Made by a program: the position numbers and the translations under genes. The notes beneath the pieces are model-generated. The model was not told where the DNA came from. It ran no database searches and saw only the letters and a program-made list of their open reading frames with translations. Of a stretch of DNA of 60,000 bases, positions 26,107 through 39,900 are shown one piece after another (within the stretch, counting starts at the first letter, position 1; each line of letters opens with the position of its first letter). Source of the stretch: Strigamia acuminata (Eukaryota > Arthropoda > Chilopoda > Geophilomorpha > Linotaeniidae); NCBI GenBank assembly GCA_949358305.1, contig OX442323.1, positions 374,001 to 434,000 of the forward strand. The letters are read 5' to 3'.

Positions 26107-29100
26107 TGGGAGAATAGACTTTTGATCTCATCACAGTTGACTTAGCACAAACACCACAACACCAATGTTTCTGAATGTTCAGAAATAGTGTTTAAACCTT
26201 AGTAGAAGGCTCCAATGTAAGTTTTAGAAACATCTAACCAATGATTTGGGAGAATAGACTTTTGATCTCATCACAGTTGACTTAGCACAAACACCACAAG
26301 ACCAATATTTCTGAATGTTCAGAAATAGTGTTTAAACCTTAGTAGAAGGCTCCAATGTAAGTTTTAGAAACATCTAACCAATGATTTGGGAGAATAGACT
26401 TTTGATCTCATCACAGTTGACTTAGCACAAACACCACAAGACCAATGTCTCTGAATGTTCAGAAATAGGGTTTAAACCTTAGTAGAAGGCTCCAATGTAA
26501 GTTTTAGAAACATCTAACCAATGATTTGGGAGAATAGACTTTTGATCTCATCACAGTTGACTTAGCACAAACACCACAAGTCCAATGTCTCTGAATGTTT
26601 AGAAATAGTGTTTAAACCTTAGTAGAAGGCTCCAATGTAAGTTTTAGAAACATCTAACTAATGATTTGGGAGAATAGACTTTTGATCTCATCACAGTTGA
26701 CTTAGCACAAACACCACAAGTCCAATGTCTCTGAATGTTCAGAAATAGTGTTTAAACCTTAGTAGAAGCCTTCAATGTAAGTTTTAGCAACATCCAAGCA
26801 ATACATTTTGAAAAAAAAATTTTGAGCTTATTTAACATCGCAGTTGACTTAGCACAAACACCACAAGACCAATGTCTCTGAATGTTCAGAAATAGTGTTT
26901 AAACCTTAGTAGAAAGCTCCAATGTAAGTTTTAGAAACATCTAACTAATGATTTGGGAGAATAGACTTTTGATCTCATCACAGTTGACTTAGCACAAACA
27001 CCACAAGTCCAATGTCTCTGAATGTTCAGAAATAGTGTTTAAACCTTAGTAGAAGACTTCAATGTAAGTTTTAGCAACATCCAAGCACTGATTTGGGAGA
27101 ATAGACTTTTGATCTCATCACAGTTGACTTAGCACAAACACCACAAGATTAATGTCTCTGAATGTTCAGAAATAGTGTTTAAACCTTAGTAGAAGGCTCC
27201 AATGTAAGTTTTAGAAACATCTAACCAATGATTTGGGAGAATAGACTTTTGATCTCATCACAGTTGACTTAGCACAAACACCACAAGACCAATGTCTCTG
27301 AATGTTCAGAAATAGTGTTTAAACCTTAGTAGAAGGCTCCAATGTAAGTTTTAGAAACATCTAACCAATGATTTGGGAGAATAGACTTTTGATCTCATCA
27401 CAGTTGACTTAGCACAAACACCACAAGACCAATGTCTCTGAATGTTCAGAAATAGGGTTTAAACCTTAGTAGAAGGCTCCAATGTAAGTTTTAGAAACAT
27501 CTAACTAATGATTTGGGAGAATAGACTTTTGATCTCATCACAGTTGACTTAGCACAAACACCACAAGACCAATGTCTCTGAATGTTCAGAAATAGCGTTT
27601 AAACATTAGTAGAAGGCTCCAATGTAAGTTTTAGAAACATCTAACTAATGATTTGGGAGAATAGACTTTTGATCTCATCACAGTTGACTTAGCACAAACA
27701 CCACAACACCAATGTTTCTGAATGTTCAGAAATAGTGTTTAAACCTTAGTAGAAGGCTCCAATGTAAGTTTTAGAAACATCTAACCAATGATTTGGGAGA
27801 ATAGACTTTTGATCTCATCACAGTTGACTTAGCACAAACACCACAAGTCCAATGTTGCTGAATGTTCAGAAATAGTGTTTAAACCTTAGTAGAAGGCTCC
27901 AATGTAAGTTTTAGAAACATCTAACTAATGATTTGGGAGAATAGACTTTTGATCTCATCACAGTTGACTTAGCACAAACACCACAAGATTAATGTCTCTG
28001 AATGTTCAGAAATAGTGTTTAAACCTTAGTAGAAGGCTCCAATGTAAGTTTTAGAAACATCTAACTAATGATTTGGGAGAATAGACTTTTGATCTCATCA
28101 CAGTTGACTTAGCACAAACACCACAAGACCAATGTCTCTGAATGTTCAGAAATAGTGTTTAAACCTTAGTAGAAGGCTCCAATGTAAGTTTTAGAAACAT
28201 CTAACCAATGATTTGGGAGAATAGACTTTTGATCTCATCACAGTTGACTTAGCACAAACACCACAAGACCAATATTTCTGAATGTTCAGAAATAGTGTTT
28301 AAACCTTAGTAGAAGGCTCCAATGTAAGTTTTAGAAACATCTAACCAATGATTTGGGAGAATAGACTTTTGATCTCATCACAGTTGACTTAGCACAAACA
28401 CCACAAGACCAATGTCTCTGAATGTTCAGAAATAGGGTTTAAACTTTAGTAGAAGGCTCCAATGTAAGTTTTAGAAACATCTAACTAATGATTTGGGAGA
28501 ATAGACTTTTGATCTCATCACAGTTGACTTAGCACAAACACCACAAGACCAATGTCTCTGAATGTTCAGAAATAGCGTTTAAACATTAGTAGAAGGCTCC
28601 AATGTAAGTTTTAGAAACATCTAACTAATGATTTGAGAGAATAGACTTTTGATCTCATCACAGTTGACTTAGCACAAACACCACAACACCAATGTTTCTG
28701 AATGTTCAGAAATAGTGTTTAAACCTTAGTAGAAGGCTCCAATGTAAGTTTTAGAAACATCTAACCAATGATTTGGGAGAATAGACTTTTGATCTCATCA
28801 CAGTTGACTTAGCACAAACACCACAAGTCCAATGTCTCTGAATGTTCAGAAATAGTGTTTAAACCTTAGTAGAAGGCTCCAATGTAAGTTTTAGAAACAT
28901 CTAACTAATGATTTGGGAGAATAGACTTTTGATCTCATCACAGTTGACTTAGCACAAACACCACAAGATTAATGTCTCTGAATGTTCAGAAATAGTGTTT
29001 AAACCTTAGTAGAAGGCTCCAATGTAAGTTTTAGAAACATCTAACTAATGATTTGGGAGAATAGACTTTTGATCTCATCACAGTTGACTTAGCACAAACA

Positions 29101-30800
29101 CCACAAGACCAATGTTTCTGAATGTTCAGAAATAGTGTTTAAACCTTAGTAGAAGGCTCCAATGTAAGTTTTAGAAACATCTAACCAATGATTTGGGAGA
29201 ATAGACTTTTGATCTCATCACAGTTGACTTAGCACAAACACCACAAGTCTAATGTCTCTGAATGTTCAGAAATAGTGTTTAAACCTTAGTAGAAGCCTTC
29301 AATTTAAATTTTAGCAACATCCAAGCACTGATTTGGGAGAATAGACTTTTGATCTCATCACAGTTGACTTAGCACAAACACCGCAAGTCCAATGTCTCTG
29401 AATGTTCAGAAATAGTGTTTAAACCTTAGTAGAAGCCTTCAATGTAAGTTTTAGCAACATCCAAGCAATACATTTTGAAAAAAAAATTTTGAGCTTATTT
29501 CACATCGCAGTTGACTTAGCACAAACACCACAAGACCAATGTCTCTGAATGTTCAGAAATAGTGTTTAAACCTTAGTAGAAGGCTCCAATGTAAGTTTTA
29601 GAAACATCTAACTAATGATTTGGAAGAATAGACTTTTGATCTCATCACAGTTGACTTAGCACAAACACCACAAGACCAATGTTTCTGAATGTTCAGAAAT
29701 AGTGTTTAAACCTTAGTAGAAGGCTCCAATGTAAGTTTTAGAAACATCTAACCAATGATTTGGGAGAATAGACTTTTGATCTCATCACAGTTGACTTAGC
29801 ACAAACACCACAAGACCAATGTCTCTGAATGTTCAGAAATAGTGTTTAAACCTTAGTAGAAGGCTCCAATGTAAGTTTTAGAAACATCTAACTAATGATT
29901 TGGGAGAATAGACTTTTGATCTCATCACAGTTGACTTAGCACAAACACCACAAGTCCAATGTCTCTGAATGTTCAGAAATAGTGTTTAAACCTTAGTAGA
30001 AGCCTTCAATGTAAGTTTTAGCAACATCCAAGTAATACATTTTGAAAAAAAAATTTTGAGCTTATTTCACATCGCAGTTGACTTAGCACAAACACCACAA
30101 GACCAATGTCTCTGAATGTTCAGAAATAGTGTTTAAACCTTAGTAGAAAGCTCCAATGTAAGTTTTAGAAACATCTAACTAATGATTTGGGAGAATAGAC
30201 TTTTGATCTCATCACAGTTGACTTAGCACAAACACCACAAGTCCAATGTCTCTGAATGTTCAGAAATAGTGTTTAAACCCTAGTAGAAGCCTTCAATTTA
30301 AATTTTAGCAACATCCAAGCACTGATTTGGGAGAATAGACTTTTGATCTCATCACAGATGACTTAGCACAAACACCACAAGACCAATGTCTCTGAATGTT
30401 CAGAAATAGGGTTTAAACCTTAGTAGAAGGCTCCAATGTAAGTTTTAGAAACATCTAACTAATCATTTGGGAGAATAGACTTTTGATCTCATCACAGTTG
30501 ACTTAGCACAAACACCACAAGACCAATGTCTCTGAATGTTCAGAAATAGTGTTTAAACCTTAGTAGAAGGCTCCAATGTAAGTTTTAGAAACATCTAACC
30601 AATGATTTGGGAGAATAGACTTTTGATCTCATCACAGTTGACTTAGCACAAACACCACAAGACCAATGTCTCTGAATGTTCAGAAATAGGGTTTAAACCT
30701 TAGTAGAAGGCTCCAATGTAAGTTTTAGAAACATCTAACCAATGATTTGGGAGAATAGACTTTTGATCTCATCACAGTTGACTTAGCACAAACACCACAA

Positions 30801-33800
30801 GTCCAATGTCGCTGAATGTTCAGAAATAGTGTTTAAACCTTAGTAGAAGGCTCCAATGTAAGTTTTAGAAACATCTAACTAATGATTTGGGAGAATAGAC
30901 TTTTGATCTCATCACAGTTGACTTAGCACAAACACCACAAGATTAATGTCTCTGAATGTTCAGAAATAGTGTTTAAACCTTAGTAGAAGACTTCAATGTA
31001 AGTTTTAGCAACATCCAAGCACTGATTTGGGAGAATAGACTTTTGATCTCATCACAGTTGACTTAGCACAAACACCACAAGATTAATGTCTCTGAATGTT
31101 CAGAAATAGTGTTTAAACCTTAGTAGAAGGCTCCAATGTAAGTTTTAGAAACATCTAACCAATGATTTGGGAGAATAGACTTTTGATCTCATCACAGTTG
31201 ACTTAGCACAAACACCACAAGACCAATGTCTCTGAATGTTCAGAAATAGTGTTTAAACCTTAGTAGAAGGCTCCAATGTAAGTTTTAGAAACATCTAACC
31301 AATGATTTGGGAGAATAGACTTTTGATCTCATCACAGTTGACTTAGCACAAACACCACAAGACCAATGTCTCTGAATGTTCAGAAATAGGGTTTAAACCT
31401 TAGTAGAAGGCTCCAATGTAAGTTTTAGAAACATCTAACTAATGATTTGGGAGAATAGACTTTTGATCTCATCACAGTTGACTTAGCACAAACACCACAA
31501 GACCAATGTCTCTGAATGTTCAGAAATAGCGTTTAAACATTAGTAGAAGGCTCCAATGTAAGTTTTAGAAACATCTAACTAATGATTTGGGAGAATAGAC
31601 TTTTGATCTCATCACAGTTGACTTAGCACAAACACCACAACACCAATGTTTCTGAATGTTCAGAAATAGTGTTTAAACCTTAGTAGAAGGCTCCAATGTA
31701 AGTTTTAGAAACATCTAACCAATGATTTGGGAGAATAGACTTTTGATCTCATCACAGTTGACTTAGCACAAACACCACAAGTCCAATGTTGCTGAATGTT
31801 CAGAAATAGTGTTTAAACCTTAGTAGAAGGCTCCAATGTAAGTTTTAGAAACATCTAACTAATGATTTGGGAGAATAGACTTTTGATCTCATCACAGTTG
31901 ACTTAGCACAAACACCACAAGATTAATGTCTCTGAATGTTCAGAAATAGTGTTTAAACCTTAGTAGAAGGCTCCAATGTAAGTTTTAGAAACATCTAACT
32001 AATGATTTGGGAGAATAGACTTTTGATCTCATCACAGTTGACTTAGCACAAACACCACAAGACCAATGTCTCTGAATGTTCAGAAATAGTGTTTAAACCT
32101 TAGTAGAAGGCTCCAATGTAAGTTTTAGAAACATCTAACCAATGATTTGGGAGAATAGACTTTTGATCTCATCACAGTTGACTTAGCACAAACACCACAA
32201 GACCAATGTCTCTGAATGTTCAGAAATAGGGTTTAAACCTTAGTAGAAGGCTCCAATGTAAGTTTTAGAAACATCTAACCAATGATTTGGGAGAATAGAC
32301 TTTTGATCTCATCACAGTTGACTTAGCACAAACACCACAAGTCCAATGTCGCTGAATGTTCAGAAATAGTGTTTAAACCTTAGTAGAAGGCTCCAATGTA
32401 AGTTTTAGAAACATCTAACTAATGATTTGGGAGAATAGACTTTTGATCTCATCACAGTTGACTTAGCACAAACACCACAAGATTAATGTCTCTGAATGTT
32501 CAGAAATAGTGTTTAAACCTTAGTAGAAGACTTCAATGTAAGTTTTAGCAACATCCAAGCACTGATTTGGGAGAATAGACTTTTGATCTCATCACAGTTG
32601 ACTTAGCACAAACACCACAAGATTAATGTCTCTGAATGTTCAGAAATAGTGTTTAAACCTTAGTAGAAGGCTCCAATGTAAGTTTTAGAAACATCTAACC
32701 AATGATTTGGGAGAATAGACTTTTGATCTCATCACAGTTGACTTAGCACAAACACCACAAGACCAATGTCTCTGAATGTTCAGAAATAGTGTTTAAACCT
32801 TAGTAGAAGGCTCCAATGTAAGTTTTAGAAACATCTAACCAATGATTTGGGAGAATAGACTTTTGATCTCATCACAGTTGACTTAGCACAAACACCACAA
32901 GACCAATGTCTCTGAATGTTCAGAAATAGGGTTTAAACCTTAGTAGAAGGCTCCAATGTAAGTTTTAGAAACATCTAACTAATGATTTGGGAGAATAGAC
33001 TTTTGATCTCATCACAGTTGACTTAGCACAAACACCACAAGACCAATGTCTCTGAATGTTCAGAAATAGCGTTTAAACATTAGTAGAAGGCTCCAATGTA
33101 AGTTTTAGAAACATCTAACTAATGATTTGGGAGAATAGACTTTTGATCTCATCACAGTTGACTTAGCACAAACACCACAACACCAATGTTTCTGAATGTT
33201 CAGAAATAGTGTTTAAACCTTAGTAGAAGGCTCCAATGTAAGTTTTAGAAACATCTAACCAATGATTTGGGAGAATAGACTTTTGATCTCATCACAGTTG
33301 ACTTAGCACAAACACCACAAGTCCAATGTTGCTGAATGTTCAGAAATAGTGTTTAAACCTTAGTAGAAGGCTCCAATGTAAGTTTTAGAAACATCTAACT
33401 AATGATTTGGGAGAATAGACTTTTGATCTCATCACAGTTGACTTAGCACAAACACCACAAGATTAATGTCTCTGAATGTTCAGAAATAGTGTTTAAACCT
33501 TAGTAGAAGGCTCCAATGTAAGTTTTAGAAACATCTAACTAATGATTTGGGAGAATAGACTTTTGATCTCATCACAGTTGACTTAGCACAAACACCACAA
33601 GACCAATGTCTCTGAATGTTCAGAAATAGTGTTTAAACCTTAGTAGAAGGCTCCAATGTAAGTTTTAGAAACATCTAACCAATGATTTGGGAGAATAGAC
33701 TTTTGATCTCATCACAGTTGACTTAGCACAAACACCACAACACCAATGTCTCTGAATGTTCAGAAATAGGGTTTAAACCTTAGTAGAAGGCTCCAATGTA

Positions 33801-33880
33801 AGTTTTAGAAACATCTAACCAATGATTTGGGAGAATAGACTTTTGATCTCATCACAGTTGACTTAGCACAAACACCACAA
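30801..33880. repeat. 11-monomer higher-order repeat, two copies of 1540 bp
   Basis: The private variant CAATGTCGCTGAATG recurs at 30801, 32341 and 33881, and CAATGTTGCTGAATG near 31781 and 33321, always 1540 bp (11 x 140) apart. All eleven monomers keep their order in the two full copies. The third start (33881) quickly changes to another order. None of these units contains a 147-bp monomer. Confidence 0.85.
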
Positions 33881-35433
33881 GTCCAATGTCGCTGAATGTT
33901 CAGAAATAGTGTTTAAACCTTAGTAGAAGGCTCCAATGTAAGTTTTAGAAACATCTAACTAATGATTTGGGAGAATAGACTTTTGATCTCATCACAGTTG
34001 ACTTAGCACAAACACCACAAGATTAATGTCTCTGAATGTTCAGAAATAGTGTTTAAACCTTAGTAGAAGGCTCCAATGTAAGTTTTAGAAACATCTAACT
34101 AATGATTTGGGAGAATAGACTTTTGATCTCATCACAGTTGACTTAGCACAAACACCACAAGACCAATGTCTCTGAATGTTCAGAAATAGTGTTTAAACCT
34201 TAGTAGAAGGCTCCAATGTAAGTTTTAGAAACATCTAACCAATGATTTGGGAGAATAGACTTTTGATCTCATCACAGTTGACTTAGCACAAACACCACAA
34301 GACCAATATTTCTGAATGTTCAGAAATAGTGTTTAAACCTTAGTAGAAGGCTCCAATGTAAGTTTTAGAAACATCTAACCAATGATTTGGGAGAATAGAC
34401 TTTTGATCTCATCACAGTTGACTTAGCACAAACACCACAAGACCAATGTCTCTGAATGTTCAGAAATAGGGTTTAAACTTTAGTAGAAGGCTCCAATGTA
34501 AGTTTTAGAAACATCTAACTAATGATTTGGGAGAATAGACTTTTGATCTCATCACAGTTGACTTAGCACAAACACCACAAGACCAATGTCTCTGAATGTT
34601 CAGAAATAGCGTTTAAACATTAGTAGAAGGCTCCAATGTAAGTTTTAGAAACATCTAACTAATGATTTGAGAGAATAGACTTTTGATCTCATCACAGTTG
34701 ACTTAGCACAAACACCACAACACCAATGTTTCTGAATGTTCAGAAATAGTGTTTAAACCTTAGTAGAAGGCTCCAATGTAAGTTTTAGAAACATCTAACC
34801 AATGATTTGGGAGAATAGACTTTTGATCTCATCACAGTTGACTTAGCACAAACACCACAAGTCCAATGTCTCTGAATGTTCAGAAATAGTGTTTAAACCT
34901 TAGTAGAAGGCTCCAATGTAAGTTTTAGAAACATCTAACTAATGATTTGGGAGAATAGACTTTTGATCTCATCACAGTTGACTTAGCACAAACACCACAA
35001 GATTAATGTCTCTGAATGTTCAGAAATAGTGTTTAAACCTTAGTAGAAGGCTCCAATGTAAGTTTTAGAAACATCTAACTAATGATTTGGGAGAATAGAC
35101 TTTTGATCTCATCACAGTTGACTTAGCACAAACACCACAAGACCAATGTTTCTGAATGTTCAGAAATAGTGTTTAAACCTTAGTAGAAGGCTCCAATGTA
35201 AGTTTTAGAAACATCTAACCAATGATTTGGGAGAATAGACTTTTGATCTCATCACAGTTGACTTAGCACAAACACCACAAGTCTAATGTCTCTGAATGTT
35301 CAGAAATAGTGTTTAAACCTTAGTAGAAGCCTTCAATTTAAATTTTAGCAACATCCAAGCACTGATTTGGGAGAATAGACTTTTGATCTCATCACAGTTG
35401 ACTTAGCACAAACACCGCAAGTTCAATGTCTCT

Positions 35434-36980
35434 GAATGTTCAGAAATAGTGTTTAAACCTTAGTAGAAGCCTTCAATGTAAGTTTTAGCAACATCCAAGC
35501 AATACATTTTGAAAAAAAAATTTTGAGCTTATTTCACATCGCAGTTGACTTAGCACAAACACCACAAGACCAATGTCTCTGAATGTTCAGAAATAGTGTT
35601 TAAACCTTAGTAGAAGGCTCCAATGTAAGTTTTAGAAACATCTAACTAATGATTTGGAAGAATAGACTTTTGATCTCATCACAGTTGACTTAGCACAAAC
35701 ACCACAAGACCAATGTTTCTGAATGTTCAGAAATAGTGTTTAAACCTTAGTAGAAGGCTCCAATGTAAGTTTTAGAAACATCTAACCAATGATTTGGGAG
35801 AATAGACTTTTGATCTCATCACAGTTGACTTAGCACAAACACCACAAGACCAATATTTCTGAATGTTCAGAAATAGTGTTTAAACCTTAGTAGAAGGCTC
35901 CAATGTAAGTTTTAGAAACATCTAACCAATGATTTGGGAGAATAGACTTTTGATCTCATCACAGTTGACTTAGCACAAACACCACAAGACCAATGTCTCT
36001 GAATGTTCAGAAATAGGGTTTAAACTTTAGTAGAAGGCTCCAATGTAAGTTTTAGAAACATCTAACTAATGATTTGGGAGAATAGACTTTTGATCTCATC
36101 ACAGTTGACTTAGCACAAACACCACAAGACCAATGTCTGTGAATGTTCAGAAATAGCGTTTAAACATTAGTAGAAGGCTCCAATGTAAGTTTTAGAAACA
36201 TCTAACTAATGATTTGAGAGAATAGACTTTTGATCTCATCACAGTTGACTTAGCACAAACACCACAACACCAATGTTTCTGAATGTTCAGAAATAGTGTT
36301 TAAACCTTAGTAGAAGGCTCCAATGTAAGTTTTAGAAACATCTAACCAATGATTTGGGAGAATAGACTTTTGATCTCATCACAGTTGACTTAGCACAAAC
36401 ACCACAAGTCCAATGTCTCTGAATGTTCAGAAATAGTGTTTAAACCTTAGTAGAAGGCTCCAATGTAAGTTTTAGAAACATCTAACTAATGATTTGGGAG
36501 AATAGACTTTTGATCTCATCACAGTTGACTTAGCACAAACACCACAAGATTAATGTCTCTGAATGTTCAGAAATAGTGTTTAAACCTTAGTAGAAGGCTC
36601 CAATGTAAGTTTTAGAAACATCTAACTAATGATTTGGGAGAATAGACTTTTGATCTCATCACAGTTGACTTAGCACAAACACCACAAGACCAATGTTTCT
36701 GAATGTTCAGAAATAGTGTTTAAACCTTAGTAGAAGGCTCCAATGTAAGTTTTAGAAACATCTAACCAATGATTTGGGAGAATAGACTTTTGATCTCATC
36801 ACAGTTGACTTAGCACAAACACCACAAGTCTAATGTCTCTGAATGTTCAGAAATAGTGTTTAAACCTTAGTAGAAGCCTTCAATTTAAATTTTAGCAACA
36901 TCCAAGCACTGATTTGGGAGAATAGACTTTTGATCTCATCACAGTTGACTTAGCACAAACACCGCAAGTTCAATGTCTCT
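35434..36980. repeat. 11-monomer higher-order repeat of 1547 bp
   Basis: Bounded by 147-bp monomers preceded by the rare CCGCAAGTTCAATG (near 35421 and 36968). The last eight monomers before 35434 have the same order as the last eight of this unit, so about 1.1 kb was copied next to itself. Confidence 0.8.
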
Positions 36981-39900
36981 GAATGTTCAGAAATAGTGTT
37001 TAAACCTTAGTAGAAGCCTTCAATGTAAGTTTTAGCAACATCCAAGCAATACATTTTGAAAAAAAAATTTTGAGCTTATTTCACATCGCAGTTGACTTAG
37101 CACAAACACCACAAGACCAATGTCTCTGAATGTTCAGAAATAGTGTTTAAACCTTAGTAGAAGGCTCCAATGTAAGTTTTAGAAACATCTAACTAATGAT
37201 TTGGAAGAATAGACTTTTGATCTCATCACAGTTGACTTAGCACAAACACCACAAGACCAATGTTTCTGAATGTTCAGAAATAGTGTTTAAACCTTAGTAG
37301 AAGGCTCCAATGTAAGTTTTAGAAACATCTAACCAATGATTTGGGAGAATAGACTTTTGATCTCATCACAGTTGACTTAGCACAAACACCACAAGACCAA
37401 TGTCTCTGAATGTTCAGAAATAGTGTTTAAACCTTAGTAGAAGGCTCCAATGTAAGTTTTAGAAACATCTAACTAATGATTTGGGAGAATAGACTTTTGA
37501 TCTCATCACAGTTGACTTAGCACAAACACCACAAGTCCAATGTCTCTGAATGTTCAGAAATAGTGTTTAAACCTTAGTAGAAGCCTTCAATGTAAGTTTT
37601 AGCAACATCCAAGTAATACATTTTGAAAAAAAAATTTTGAGCTTATTTCACATCGCAGTTGACTTAGCACAAACACCACAAGACCAATGTCTCTGAATGT
37701 TCAGAAATAGTGTTTAAACCTTAGTAGAAAGCTCCAATGTAAGTTTTAGAAACATCTAACTAATGATTTGGGAGAATAGACTTTTGATCTCATCACAGTT
37801 GACTTAGCACAAACACCACAAGTCCAATGTCTCTGAATGTTCAGAAATAGTGTTTAAACCCTAGTAGAAGCCTTCAATTTAAATTTTAGCAACATCCAAG
37901 CACTGATTTGGGAGAATAGACTTTTGATCTCATCACAGATGACTTAGCACAAACACCACAAGACCAATGTCTCTGAATGTTCAGAAATAGGGTTTAAACC
38001 TTAGTAGAAGGCTCCAATGTAAGTTTTAGAAACATCTAACTAATCATTTGGGAGAATAGACTTTTGATCTCATCACAGTTGACTTAGCACAAACACCACA
38101 AGACCAATGTCTCTGAATGTTCAGAAATAGTGTTTAAACCTTAGTAGAAGGCTCCAATGTAAGTTTTAGAAACATCTAACCAATGATTTGGGAGAATAGA
38201 CTTTTGATCTCATCACAGTTGACTTAGCACAAACACCACAAGACCAATGTCTCTGAATGTTCAGAAATAGGGTTTAAACCTTAGTAGAAGGCTCCAATGT
38301 AAGTTTTAGAAACATCTAACCAATGATTTGGGAGAATAGACTTTTGATCTCATCACAGTTGACTTAGCACAAACACCACAAGTCCAATGTCGCTGAATGT
38401 TCAGAAATAGTGTTTAAACCTTAGTAGAAGGCTCCAATGTAAGTTTTAGAAACATCTAACTAATGATTTGGGAGAATAGACTTTTGATCTCATCACAGTT
38501 GACTTAGCACAAACACCACAAGATTAATGTCTCTGAATGTTCAGAAATAGTGTTTAAACCTTAGTAGAAGGCTCCAATGTAAGTTTTAGAAACATCTAAC
38601 TAATGATTTGGGAGAATAGACTTTTGATCTCATCACAGTTGACTTAGCACAAACACCACAAGACCAATGTCTCTGAATGTTCAGAAATAGTGTTTAAACC
38701 TTAGTAGAAGGCTCCAATGTAAGTTTTAGAAACATCTAACCAATGATTTGGGAGAATAGACTTTTGATCTCATCACAGTTGACTTAGCACAAACACCACA
38801 ACACCAATGTTTCTGAATGTTCAGAAATAGTGTTTAAACCTTAGTAGAAGGCTCCAATGTAAGTTTTAGAAACATCTAACCAATGATTTGGGAGAATAGA
38901 CTTTTGATCTCATCACAGTTGACTTAGCACAAACACCACAAGTCCAATGTCTCTGAATGTTCAGAAATAGTGTTTAAACCTTAGTAGAAGGCTCCAATGT
39001 AAGTTTTAGAAACATCTAACTAATGATTTGGGAGAATAGACTTTTGATCTCATCACAGTTGACTTAGCACAAACACCACAAGATTAATGTCTCTGAATGT
39101 TCAGAAATAGTGTTTAAACCTTAGTAGAAGGCTCCAATGTAAGTTTTAGAAACATCTAACTAATGATTTGGGAGAATAGACTTTTGATCTCATCACAGTT
39201 GACTTAGCACAAACACCACAAGACCAATGTTTCTGAATGTTCAGAAATAGTGTTTAAACCTTAGTAGAAGGCTCCAATGTAAGTTTTAGAAACATCTAAC
39301 CAATGATTTGGGAGAATAGACTTTTGATCTCATCACAGTTGACTTAGCACAAACACCACAAGTCTAATGTCTCTGAATGTTCAGAAATAGTGTTTAAACC
39401 TTAGTAGAAGCCTTCAATTTAAATTTTAGCAACATCCAAGCACTGATTTGGGAGAATAGACTTTTGATCTCATCACAGTTGACTTAGCACAAACACCGCA
39501 AGTCCAATGTCTCTGAATGTTCAGAAATAGTGTTTAAACCTTAGTAGAAGCCTTCAATGTAAGTTTTAGCAACATCCAAGCAATACATTTTGAAAAAAAA
39601 ATTTTGAGCTTATTTCACATCGCAGTTGACTTAGCACAAACACCACAAGACCAATGTCTCTGAATGTTCAGAAATAGTGTTTAAACCTTAGTAGAAGGCT
39701 CCAATGTAAGTTTTAGAAACATCTAACTAATGATTTGGAAGAATAGACTTTTGATCTCATCACAGTTGACTTAGCACAAACACCACAAGACCAATGTTTC
39801 TGAATGTTCAGAAATAGTGTTTAAACCTTAGTAGAAGGCTCCAATGTAAGTTTTAGAAACATCTAACCAATGATTTGGGAGAATAGACTTTTGATCTCAT